A stretch of 10,135 bases of DNA from the NCBI GenBank assembly GCA_015488875.1, contig WFMX01000019.1, positions 1 to 10,135 of the forward strand. The letters run 5' to 3'. Origin of the DNA: Campylobacterota bacterium (GTDB taxonomy: Bacteria > Campylobacterota > Campylobacteria > Campylobacterales > Sulfurovaceae). The translations under genes were made by a program, and so were the position numbers. Under the pieces are notes generated by a model, which saw only the letters and a program-made list of their open reading frames with translations, did no database searches and was not told the origin of the DNA. The stretch's first letter is position 1; every line of letters starts with the position of its first letter. This document shows, piece after piece, positions 1 through 6,480 of the stretch.

Positions 1-31
1 ATCTAATTCAAATATACCCCAAGGAAACAAT

Positions 32-253
32 ATGAAAAAAATTCTACTAACAGCACTCATCTCTCTAGGTGCAATCGGCTTTATGACAACTACTGCAAGT
101 GCGAACGAAGCAACAACTGCTAAATGTCAGTCAGGCAAATGCAATGGCGACATGGCTAAGAAAAAAGAAGCAGCAGCCAAAGAGGATGCCAACAAAACAA
201 AAGAGGCTCCTGCTAAAGGTAAATGCGGTCAAGGTAAATGCGGAAGCAAATAG
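32..253 (+). CDS. Small secreted Cys-motif peptide, bufferin/HvfA-like
   Basis: A 73-residue preprotein. Residues 1-24 form a Sec signal peptide (MKK, hydrophobic core, likely cleavage after ASA at 24). The mature part is about 49 residues, rich in Ala and Lys, with two C-X4-C motifs: KCQSGKC (Cys32, Cys37) and KCGQGKC (Cys65, Cys70), separated by a charged Ala/Lys linker. The start is supported by AAGGA at 21-25, six bases before the ATG. KCG-type repeats in a short exported peptide are typical of HvfA/DUF2282-like bufferins, in which MNIO (DUF692) enzymes modify the Cys residues for copper or other metal binding in the periplasm. That role is inferred from motif and length only. No MNIO or DUF2063 partner gene follows it; upstream DNA is outside the window. 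It could instead be an unmodified metal-binding or low-complexity envelope peptide. Confidence 0.72.
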   Translation: MKKILLTALISLGAIGFMTTTASANEATTAKCQSGKCNGDMAKKKEAAAKEDANKTKEAPAKGKCGQGKCGSK

Positions 254-281
254 AAACCATTTAACACTATAATCTCCTAAA

Positions 282-310
282 ATACCCCCCCCACTATCTA
301 GGGGGTGTAT
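282..310 (+). terminator. C/G-run hairpin after the small peptide gene
   Basis: Bases 282-285 and 287-291 pair with 301-305 and 307-310 (ATAC plus CCCCC against GGGGG plus GTAT, with one C/T mismatch at 286/306). The loop is nine bases. It lies 28 bases after the stop codon at 251-253. No U-run follows, so it is not a classical intrinsic terminator. It may stabilise the 3' end of the highly expressed-looking peptide mRNA or partly terminate it. A TATAAT at 268-273 sits just upstream, so the hairpin could also lie in the leader of the next transcript. Confidence 0.4.
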
Positions 311-332
311 CAATTAATCCACAATAATCTAC

Positions 333-338
333 TATAAT
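333..338 (+). promoter_or_regulatory. Predicted -10 box for the lipoprotein/FTR-rhodanese pair
   Basis: A perfect TATAAT hexamer lies in AT-rich DNA with no clear -35, as is usual for sigma-70 promoters of Campylobacterota. Transcription would start near 345 and give a leader of about 20 bases containing AAAAGGA (354-360) before the ATG at 366. A second TATAAT at 268-273 is an alternative. Confidence 0.5.
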
Positions 339-365
339 ACTAAAAATATTTCCAAAAGGATATAT

Positions 366-917
366 ATGAAAAATATAATAATAGCATCTCTTATACTGCT
401 TGGTCTGTTAGGTTGCGAAAGTAAAGAGGAGATAGAGAGAGCCAAAAGAGCTGAAGCATTCAAACAAGAGCTTGTAGTCAAAGCCAAAAAAGAGAAAGAG
501 CTAGAGTTACAGAAGAAGAGAGATGCGGATATCAAGGTAGAAAAAGAGAGGCTAGCAAAGCTCCAAAAGCTCAAAGAGGATGAGGCAAGAGCAAAAGAGC
601 CATCCCTGATGAACAATCTAGGTGTCTCAATGGATGATGGTAAACTTATAATAGATACCAACAAAACAAAAAATTTCTTTAGTGATATAGGCAAAAAACT
701 CTCTACGGCAGACAAAGAACTCAAAGAGGGAAATCTCACGATCACCAAGGAAGCTGGAGTAGAGATCAGCAAAGAGAGTATGAGTATAGACTTCAACAAA
801 ACAGAGACATTTTTGGAATCTTTTGGCAAAAAGATAGAAATTTTCTCAAAAGAGTTTGACAACTTATCAAAATCATTCTATAATGATGACAAAAATAACA
901 CTCAAGAGGAAAAATAG
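366..917 (+). CDS. Lipoprotein with coiled coil and a 45-residue internal duplication
   Basis: A 183-residue protein I do not recognise. The signal sequence 1-16 ends in a lipobox, LLGC, with acylation expected at Cys17; the residue after it is Glu, so no inner-membrane-retention Asp is present. Residues 19-78 are almost entirely charged (Lys/Glu/Arg/Ala) and look like a long helical coiled coil. Residues 86-111 and 131-156 are copies of each other at a fixed offset of 45 without gaps: GV at 86/131, then D-x-NKT at 97/142, F at 104/149 and GKK at 109/154. The start is set by AAAAGGA five bases before the ATG. The stop TAG (915-917) overlaps the GTG start of the next gene by one base, so translation is probably coupled. 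It is likely an envelope-anchored structural or adaptor protein; function unknown. Confidence 0.85.
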   Translation: MKNIIIASLILLGLLGCESKEEIERAKRAEAFKQELVVKAKKEKELELQKKRDADIKVEKERLAKLQKLKEDEARAKEPSLMNNLGVSMDDGKLIIDTNKTKNFFSDIGKKLSTADKELKEGNLTITKEAGVEISKESMSIDFNKTETFLESFGKKIEIFSKEFDNLSKSFYNDDKNNTQEEK

Positions 918-1654
918 TGCAACCTATAGATATGAAATCACCAGAATTTTTAGCAGAGATGGAGAAAACAGAGGTTTTTGTAGAGAAAGTCGATAAACAA
1001 TTTGGATTTGTTCAAAACCCTAACGAAGATGTAAACGAGGGAGTCATCATGGGTCTCGCTAGAAACAAGATCATATATGGCAAGAGATTTTGCCCATGTT
1101 TTATGGTCATTGGTGAGACCAAGGAGGAGAGAAAAGAGGCAGACAATAGAATCTGCCCTTGTAAGCCTGCATTGGAAAAAGAGATACCAGAAGATGGCCT
1201 ATGCCATTGTGGCATATTTTGCACACCAGAGTATGCAAAAGAGCAGAGAGCCAAAGACGAGACAGAAGAGGTGGCACACCAGCACTCAAAAGGACTCAGC
1301 AAAAAACAAGCAGAAGCACTACTAAAACAAGAGCAGCTAGATGCTGATGAACTAGAGGCTCTATTGGAAGCTAGAGAACTGGGTATGATATCATTCACTC
1401 TAGTAGATGTCAGAGAGCATATGGAGTATCAGATGGGTCATATAGTAGGTACAGATATACTAGTGCCTACATCTATGTTCTACGCAAAAGTTGAGGATAT
1501 CAACGACAAAAAGAGACATCCTGTCATAGTATACTGCCACACGGGAAGTAGAAGCTTTCAAGTACAGCACGCTATGAAGTCGTTAGGCTTTGAGCAAATA
1601 TCAAATCTACAATATGGAATAGTCAGCTATAATGGAGCTACCCAGAGAGGATAA
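917..1654 (+). CDS. FTR catalytic-type Fe-S domain fused to rhodanese domain
   Basis: A 245-residue, probably cytoplasmic fusion protein. Residues 1-105 match the catalytic beta subunit of ferredoxin:thioredoxin reductase, with CPC (59-61), CPC (80-82) and CHC (96-98), the ligands and redox-active Cys of its [4Fe-4S]/disulfide centre, plus an extra Cys102. Spacings are CPC-X18-CPC-X13-CHC, wider than plant FTR. A charged linker and helix (about 106-156) lead to a single rhodanese domain (158-242) with VDVRE (163-167) and the active-site loop YCHTGSRS, catalytic Cys207. Rhodaneses transfer sulfane sulfur through a Cys persulfide, so the fusion suggests coupling of Fe-S electron transfer to persulfide or thiol chemistry; this is inferred. 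No FTR variable subunit or thioredoxin gene is adjacent. The GTG start is preferred because AAGAGGA (904-910) lies six bases upstream and the N-terminus fits the family. Confidence 0.9.
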   Translation: MQPIDMKSPEFLAEMEKTEVFVEKVDKQFGFVQNPNEDVNEGVIMGLARNKIIYGKRFCPCFMVIGETKEERKEADNRICPCKPALEKEIPEDGLCHCGIFCTPEYAKEQRAKDETEEVAHQHSKGLSKKQAEALLKQEQLDADELEALLEARELGMISFTLVDVREHMEYQMGHIVGTDILVPTSMFYAKVEDINDKKRHPVIVYCHTGSRSFQVQHAMKSLGFEQISNLQYGIVSYNGATQRG

Positions 1655-1656
1655 TC

Positions 1657-1669
1657 GGACATTGGTTTT
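1657..1669 (+). repeat. 13-base sequence, inverted partner after dxs
   Basis: GGACATTGGTTTT begins three bases after the stop of the FTR-rhodanese gene. Its exact reverse complement is at 9636-9648. A 13-base match may occur once by chance in 10 kb, but both copies abut a stop codon. Confidence 0.45.
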
Positions 1670-1814
1670 GTGAACGGAGCAAATGAAAACTCTTTTTGAT
1701 GATAGTGACCTCGCAATTATTATGAAAAGTGACATCTATCAAATTGCGTAGGGTCAGTTCACCAACCATTTCTGCGTGCAGACACAGCTCTTATTCTCTT
1801 ACTCACAAAACCAA
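1662..1814 (+). other. Intergenic region with competing inverted repeats
   Basis: In the 232-base gap before rplY, bases 1662-1673 (TTGGTTTTGTGA) are a perfect reverse complement of 1803-1814. The same left arm can instead pair with 1757-1768: GTGAAC 1670-1675 against GTTCAC 1757-1762, extended through TT/AA and TGG/CCA with one mismatch and one bulge. Inside that second fold, TGACC (1706-1710) pairs with GGTCA (1752-1756) and CGCAATT (1712-1718) with AATTGCG (1742-1748). The layout suits a structured RNA with two alternative states, or a short MITE-like insertion of about 110-150 bases. No tRNA or known RNA consensus was recognised. Either strand could be the functional one. Confidence 0.4.
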
Positions 1815-1852
1815 AAACCAAAACAACTAGCTAATTTTCAGTATCATTTGGG

Positions 1853-1858
1853 TATAAT
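1853..1858 (+). promoter_or_regulatory. Predicted rplY promoter -10 box
   Basis: TATAAT preceded by TTTGGG, a common form of the extended -10 region in Campylobacterota housekeeping promoters. The start of transcription would be near 1865, followed by AAAGGA (1876-1881) five bases before the rplY ATG. It probably drives rplY-pth and the permease gene. Confidence 0.6.
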
Positions 1859-1886
1859 CCGCTCCTATTTTACATAAAGGACTACA

Positions 1887-2423
1887 ATGTTAGAAGGCAT
1901 TATTAGAGAGAGTATCGGAAAACGCAATGCAAAGCAGTTGAAAAGAGATGGTTATCTAATCGCGAATATATATGCAAATGGTGTAGAGAACATCAATGCG
2001 GCATTTAAGCGCGGTGAGTTTATGAGAGCAGCGAGAAACAAAGAGACTTTCGCATTTCCTATCAAGGTAGGAGACCAAGAGTTGAATGTAGTCATACAAG
2101 AGTATCAGCTACACCCAGTAAATGGAGATGTACTACATGTAGACCTCAGAGTAGCAGTACCAGGTCAAGTGACTAAGTATCTAGTGCCAGTCAGACTAGA
2201 AGGTATAGCTAAGGGCTTGAAAAACAAAGGTGTACTCATCTTGTCGAAAAAGAGACTCAAAGTCAAGGGAGCTATAGAGAATGTACCTCACAACTTTACC
2301 ATAGATGTGACAGACCTAGATAGAGATGACTCTATACTTGTCAGAGATATAGAAGCACCTGCAAACTGCAAGATGATGGATAGAGACGATGTTGCTATCT
2401 GTGGTGTAATCAAAGCGAAATAG
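1887..2423 (+). CDS. rplY: 50S ribosomal protein L25 (general stress protein Ctc type)
   Basis: A 178-residue protein with the two-domain architecture of bacterial L25/TL5/Ctc. The N-terminal 5S-rRNA-binding beta-barrel domain (about 1-90) carries the family signature QEYQLHPVNGDVLHVDL near 71-87. The C-terminal TL5-type beta domain (about 95-176) is absent from the short E. coli L25. It binds 5S rRNA in the central protuberance of the large subunit. The start is fixed by AAAGGA at 1876-1881 and a predicted promoter at 1853. pth starts on the base after its stop (TAG-ATG), so the two are co-transcribed and probably translationally coupled; rplY-pth pairing is common across bacteria. Confidence 0.97.
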   Translation: MLEGIIRESIGKRNAKQLKRDGYLIANIYANGVENINAAFKRGEFMRAARNKETFAFPIKVGDQELNVVIQEYQLHPVNGDVLHVDLRVAVPGQVTKYLVPVRLEGIAKGLKNKGVLILSKKRLKVKGAIENVPHNFTIDVTDLDRDDSILVRDIEAPANCKMMDRDDVAICGVIKAK

Positions 2424-2993
2424 ATGACACTTTTCGTCGGTCTAGGCAATCCTGGTAGCCGTTACGAAAACAATCGCCACAATATTGGCTTCAAAGTGAT
2501 CGACAAACTCGTAGATCACTTTGGGGCTAGGGATATATCAAAGACTGCATTTTGTGGTCAACTATCCAAAGCAGATCAACTACTTTTTTTAAAACCTACT
2601 ACTTTTATGAATCTATCTGGCAAGAGCCTGCAAGCTGTGCAGAACTTCTACAAGGTCGATATAGATGATATCATAGTGATACATGATGACTTGGATCTAC
2701 TATTTGGTTCAGTGAGATTTAAAAAGGGTGGCGGACATGGTGGACACAATGGACTCAAATCTATAGATGAGATGATAAGCAGGGAGTATATCCGCCTGCG
2801 TATGGGGATAGGAAAGCCAGAGTATAAGTCACAAGTAGCTGATTATGTGCTAAATGATTTCACTCCTGACGAAGATAAATATCTCAAAAGATGGATAGAG
2901 CATGCCTCCAAAGCGGCACAAGATATCTTGAGCGTATCACTAAATGAAGTAAAATCAAACTATAGCGTCAAGTCTATAGATGGATTGATATGA
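2424..2993 (+). CDS. pth: Peptidyl-tRNA hydrolase
   Basis: A 189-residue cytoplasmic enzyme that cleaves the ester bond of peptidyl-tRNAs dropped from ribosomes, recycling tRNA. The full Pth signature is present: GLGNPGSRYENNRHNIGF at 6-23 with catalytic His19, FMNLSG with Asn63, HDDLDL with Asp88, and GGGHGGHNGLKS with Asn109, equivalents of the E. coli substrate-binding and catalytic residues. Length is normal. It begins directly after the rplY stop with zero spacing and only a weak ribosome binding site, so it probably depends on rplY translation. The permease gene starts 13 bases downstream. Confidence 0.98.
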   Translation: MTLFVGLGNPGSRYENNRHNIGFKVIDKLVDHFGARDISKTAFCGQLSKADQLLFLKPTTFMNLSGKSLQAVQNFYKVDIDDIIVIHDDLDLLFGSVRFKKGGGHGGHNGLKSIDEMISREYIRLRMGIGKPEYKSQVADYVLNDFTPDEDKYLKRWIEHASKAAQDILSVSLNEVKSNYSVKSIDGLI

Positions 2994-3006
2994 TCAGGTT
3001 GCTACG

Positions 3007-4086
3007 ATGAGAGTGATACCAAAGTTACACTTTAGATATCTAGCAAAACACTATTTTATCAACTTCTTGGCACTTCTTTTGGGGCTATCTGCAGCATTTA
3101 CCATGATAGACTACTTCCAACATTCACAACAGTTAGAATCCTCATCCAATTATACTATAATGTATATATTTTTGATGTGGCAAGAGGCATTGGGACAGCT
3201 CTATCCTATAGCCATCGTCTTTGCAGGTATCATGACCAAGATATCACTCATCAAGAGTAGCAACATGGTAGCACTCCATAGTTTTGGATATACCAAAAGG
3301 CAACTCTTCACACCATTTTTTGTAGTGGCATTTGGCATATACTTATCTTTTATGTGGCTTCAGACTACAGAGTTCTCTTATGCCAAAGACAAGGCAGTGG
3401 CGATGTTAGAGGATGGTATGAGAGCTTATGCTTTAGATGATCTGTTTTTTATATATGATGATGATTTTGTATATGCCGAAAAACTAGACCCTATCAAAAA
3501 AGAGATGAAGAATATCACTATATTTAGGATAGGAGAAGATAATGACCTACTCTATACCGTCATCGCAAAAGTAGCCAAATATGATGGTCATAGCTGGCTG
3601 GCGAAAGATATCATTATCAAAAGGTTGATTTATAGCGAGGGTAGTATAAAGAGATATGAGATATATACTCAAGACAGCCTCAAAACCCTTGTGGGATATA
3701 AGCCGAAAGTGATAGAGTCCATACATGAGGGAAAAGCACTAGATATAGTAGATATGGGCAAGACATTTAAACTACTAGATGAGCAACACCTAAATACTAA
3801 AAAATTAAGATCATCTATATATAGTAAGATCATATTTCCCCTCTTTGCTATCATTCTTCTGCTTGTGCTTTTTTTCAAAATGCCATTTCATGCAAGATAT
3901 ATGAATCTACCACTCGTCCTCTCCGCATCTTTAGGAGTGACATTTCTCTTTTGGGGACTGCTTTTTGCATTTAATCAAATGGGAAGGAATGGTGTCTTAT
4001 CTCCAGAACTAGCAATGCCGTTACCTATATTGGTCGGTTTATTATATGCACTTTATGTCTATTTTCTTGATAGAGAGAAGATTTAA
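3007..4086 (+). CDS. LptF/LptG (YjgP/YjgQ)-family permease
   Basis: A 359-residue inner-membrane protein with the LptF/LptG layout: three N-terminal membrane segments (about 15-36, 60-80, 98-120), a large periplasmic domain (about 121-270, beta-jellyroll in the family) and three C-terminal segments (about 275-291, 302-324, 335-354). LptF and LptG pair with the ATPase LptB to extract lipopolysaccharide or lipooligosaccharide from the inner membrane and pass it to LptC/LptA. The sequence alone does not decide between F and G, so no symbol is given. The second family member is not in the window. It starts 13 bases after pth with a poor ribosome binding site. An analogous permease gene lies after pth in Campylobacter, as I recall. 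A weak A/T-only hairpin (4090-4105) follows. Confidence 0.88.
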   Translation: MRVIPKLHFRYLAKHYFINFLALLLGLSAAFTMIDYFQHSQQLESSSNYTIMYIFLMWQEALGQLYPIAIVFAGIMTKISLIKSSNMVALHSFGYTKRQLFTPFFVVAFGIYLSFMWLQTTEFSYAKDKAVAMLEDGMRAYALDDLFFIYDDDFVYAEKLDPIKKEMKNITIFRIGEDNDLLYTVIAKVAKYDGHSWLAKDIIIKRLIYSEGSIKRYEIYTQDSLKTLVGYKPKVIESIHEGKALDIVDMGKTFKLLDEQHLNTKKLRSSIYSKIIFPLFAIILLLVLFFKMPFHARYMNLPLVLSASLGVTFLFWGLLFAFNQMGRNGVLSPELAMPLPILVGLLYALYVYFLDREKI

Positions 4087-4108
4087 TCCAAAAATAGTGA
4101 TTTTTAGA

Positions 4109-4114
4109 TAAAAT
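4109..4114 (+). promoter_or_regulatory. Predicted lysA promoter -10 box
   Basis: TAAAAT in the context TTTTTAGATAAAAT, a usual Campylobacterota -10 region with a T-rich upstream stretch. Transcription would start near 4121, and AGGA at 4133-4136 precedes the lysA ATG at 4144 by seven bases. The 57-base gap after the permease gene fits a new transcription unit. Confidence 0.5.
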
Positions 4115-4143
4115 CAGTTTTAAATAAATTGTAGGAAAAATCT

Positions 4144-5391
4144 ATGAATATTAATCTAAATTCATTGGTACAAAAGTACGACACACCTCTCTATCTATAT
4201 GACTTTGACTATATAGAGGCGAGATATGCTGAGCTAAAAGAGGCTTTTGAAGGACATAAGTCACTCATATCATATGCGGTAAAAGCCAACTCAAACCTAT
4301 CAGTAATCAGACATTTGGCAAGTAAAGGTGCAGGTGCCGACTGTGTGAGCATAGGCGAAGTCAAGAGAGCATTGAGAGCAGGTGTAGCAAAATACAAGAT
4401 CATCTTCTCGGGCGTAGGCAAAAGAGATGAAGAGATCAAAGAGGCTCTAGAAAGTGACATATTGATGCTAAATCTAGAGAGTGAGGCGGAGATGAAGCGG
4501 GTAGAGCTAGTGGCCAAAGAGCTAGGCAAAGAGGCACGAATATCTATCCGTGTCAATCCAAACATAGACCCAAAAACTCACCCATATATATCCACAGGAC
4601 TACATGAAAACAAATTTGGCGTAGAGATAAACATGGCGAAGAGAATGTATATCTATGCTAAAAAATCTGACTATCTCGACCCTATAGGAATACACTTCCA
4701 TATAGGATCACAACTAACAGAGCTGAACCCTATCAAGGAGTCTTGTGAGATAGTGGCTGATCTCGTGAGAAACTTGAAAGCCATAGGCATAGAGATCAAG
4801 TTTTTCGATGTGGGTGGCGGACTAGGAGTAGTCTATAGAGATGAGATCACCATAGATCCAAGGGCATATGCATCTGTAATTTTTGCTGCGGTCAAAGGCT
4901 TGGATCTGACTATTATATGTGAGCCTGGTAGATATATGTTGACAAATTCTGGCTATTTTATCACAAAAGTACTATACGAAAAGATAAATGATGGCAAGAG
5001 ATTTGTCATAGTAGATGGTGCCATGAATGATCTGATCCGCCCTAGTCTCTATGATGCCTACCACAAGATAGAAGCGATCTCTAAAGGATCTATAGATAGC
5101 TCCGAATACACAGAAGCAGATGTAGTGGGACCGATATGTGAGAGTGGAGATTTCTTTGGCAAAGATATATCACTGCCACCACTAGAGCATAATGATCTTT
5201 TGGTCATATACAGTGCAGGGGCGTATGGGTTTACCATGTCTAGCAACTACAATACACGAGGTCGCTCAGCAGAGGTAGCACTCTTTAACGGTGCTGACCA
5301 CTGTATACGAAAGAGGGAGAGTTTTGAAGATCAGATAGAGCTTGAGCTATCTTGTGACAGTAGTTGGCAAATGACAAAGAATGATATCTAA
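4144..5391 (+). CDS. lysA: Diaminopimelate decarboxylase
   Basis: A 415-residue PLP enzyme of the alanine-racemase/ornithine-decarboxylase fold type III that decarboxylates meso-diaminopimelate to lysine, the last step of lysine synthesis. Visible landmarks: SYAVKAN with the PLP-binding Lys47, HFHIGSQ at 184-190, GGGLG at 224-228, EPGR at 260-263 (phosphate binding), CESGD at 332-336 with the C-terminal active-site Cys contributed across the dimer, and AGAYGFTMSSNYN around 358-370. The length is close to the family norm. The start has AGGA seven bases upstream. The pheA gene follows after 13 bases. Campylobacter has, as I recall, a HAD-family gene between lysA and pheA that is missing here. 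Confidence 0.97.
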   Translation: MNINLNSLVQKYDTPLYLYDFDYIEARYAELKEAFEGHKSLISYAVKANSNLSVIRHLASKGAGADCVSIGEVKRALRAGVAKYKIIFSGVGKRDEEIKEALESDILMLNLESEAEMKRVELVAKELGKEARISIRVNPNIDPKTHPYISTGLHENKFGVEINMAKRMYIYAKKSDYLDPIGIHFHIGSQLTELNPIKESCEIVADLVRNLKAIGIEIKFFDVGGGLGVVYRDEITIDPRAYASVIFAAVKGLDLTIICEPGRYMLTNSGYFITKVLYEKINDGKRFVIVDGAMNDLIRPSLYDAYHKIEAISKGSIDSSEYTEADVVGPICESGDFFGKDISLPPLEHNDLLVIYSAGAYGFTMSSNYNTRGRSAEVALFNGADHCIRKRESFEDQIELELSCDSSWQMTKNDI

Positions 5392-5404
5392 TCTAAAAGG
5401 ATAG

Positions 5405-6466
5405 ATGATGGAACTAGATAAACTAAGAGAAGATATAGATCGCGTAGACGATACCCTACTAGAGCTACTCAACGAGAGAATGGATCTCGTGCATAGAGTA
5501 GGTACTCTCAAACATACTACGAATGCACCCATTTATAGACCTGAGAGAGAGCAGTCGATACTGAAGCGACTAAAAGAGCTAAACGATGGCAAACTGACAG
5601 ACCCTGCGATAGATGCTATTTTCTTGGAACTCTTTGCGGTCTCTAGAAATCTGGAGCTACCAGAGAAGATCGCGTATCTAGGTCCTGAAGCTAGCTTCAC
5701 TCATCAGGCGGCAGAGAGTAGATTTGGTGCTATGAGTTCATATCTTTCTATAGGCACTATCAAGGGAGTATTTCGCGAAGTAGACAATGGCAAAGCTAAG
5801 TTCGGAGTAGTGCCTATAGAAAATAACTCCAATGGCATAGTGACAGACACGATACAGTGCCTCAGTGAGTATGATCTCAAAATTATCGCCGAGGTTGTGA
5901 TGGATGTCCATCATAGTTTTGCAAGCCTCAACGAAGATCTAAAAGATATAAAGCGGATATACTCCAAGGATATAGCATTTGGTCAATGCAATAAATTTCT
6001 GACAGATTTTGGATTAGATGAGGTAGAGTGGATACCTGTAGACTCTACTGCAAAAGCAGCCAAGATGGCATCGGTAGAGCCAGGCAGTGCTGCCATATGC
6101 TCCGATGTAGCGGCTACACTCTATAATCTGCCTATACTCTTTGAGAATATAGAAGACGGTAGTAGCAATAGGACGAGATTTTTTATAGTGAGCAACTTTG
6201 AAAATCTATCGAGCGGAAATGACAAAACATCAATATTGGTCAGCATGCCCAATGAGCCTGGTGCATTGGTCAATTTCTTACAAGATTTTCAAAATGCAGA
6301 TATAAATCTCACAAAAATCAAATCTCACATAGTGGATGGGGAATCTATATTTTTCTTAGAATTTGATGGTCATAGAGAGGATGAGAAGATTCGAGATATC
6401 TTTGAGAAGCATAGAGAGTCTATCAAATACTTAGGCTCATATGTCAAAGAGGCTGATGATATATAA
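5405..6466 (+). CDS. pheA: Bifunctional chorismate mutase/prephenate dehydratase
   Basis: A 353-residue enzyme that converts chorismate to prephenate and then to phenylpyruvate for phenylalanine synthesis. An AroQ-type helical chorismate mutase (about 1-85) has LREDID at 7-12, LLNERM at 21-26 and YRPEREQ at 44-50. The prephenate dehydratase domain (about 88-262) has YLGPEASFTH (91-100), PIEN (137-140) and the catalytic SSNRTRFF (TRF 257-259). An ACT regulatory domain (about 274-350) keeps GALVNFL (286-292), but the usual phenylalanine-binding ESRP motif reads TKIKSH (303-308), so feedback control may differ. Two adjacent ATGs occur. AAAAGGA (5395-5401) is only three bases from the first and six from the second (5408), so translation may start at Met2. 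Confidence 0.95.
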   Translation: MMELDKLREDIDRVDDTLLELLNERMDLVHRVGTLKHTTNAPIYRPEREQSILKRLKELNDGKLTDPAIDAIFLELFAVSRNLELPEKIAYLGPEASFTHQAAESRFGAMSSYLSIGTIKGVFREVDNGKAKFGVVPIENNSNGIVTDTIQCLSEYDLKIIAEVVMDVHHSFASLNEDLKDIKRIYSKDIAFGQCNKFLTDFGLDEVEWIPVDSTAKAAKMASVEPGSAAICSDVAATLYNLPILFENIEDGSSNRTRFFIVSNFENLSSGNDKTSILVSMPNEPGALVNFLQDFQNADINLTKIKSHIVDGESIFFLEFDGHREDEKIRDIFEKHRESIKYLGSYVKEADDI

Positions 6467-6469
6467 AAT

Positions 6470-6475
6470 GGAGGG
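6470..6475 (+). promoter_or_regulatory. hisC: Strong ribosome binding site that sets the hisC TTG start
   Basis: GGAGGG lies five bases before TTG at 6481. The nearby ATG at 6468 is out of frame, and no ATG in the hisC frame lies close by. The strong site and conserved N-terminus select TTG. Confidence 0.7.
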
Positions 6476-6480
6476 TCAAA

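Noticed and set aside
332..862. 176-codon open frame antisense to the lipoprotein gene
   Set aside because: Its Leu/Ser/Phe-rich composition is the mirror of the Lys/Glu-rich lipoprotein. The plus-strand gene has a lipobox, ribosome binding site and promoter.
1745..1770. tRNA T-arm-like sequence (GGGTCAGTTCACC)
   Set aside because: No acceptor stem, anticodon arm or TTCRA loop can be assembled around it.
4090..4105. Terminator after the permease gene
   Set aside because: The hairpin AAAAAT-AGTG-ATTTTT has only A-T pairs and is too weak; it also overlaps the probable lysA promoter region.
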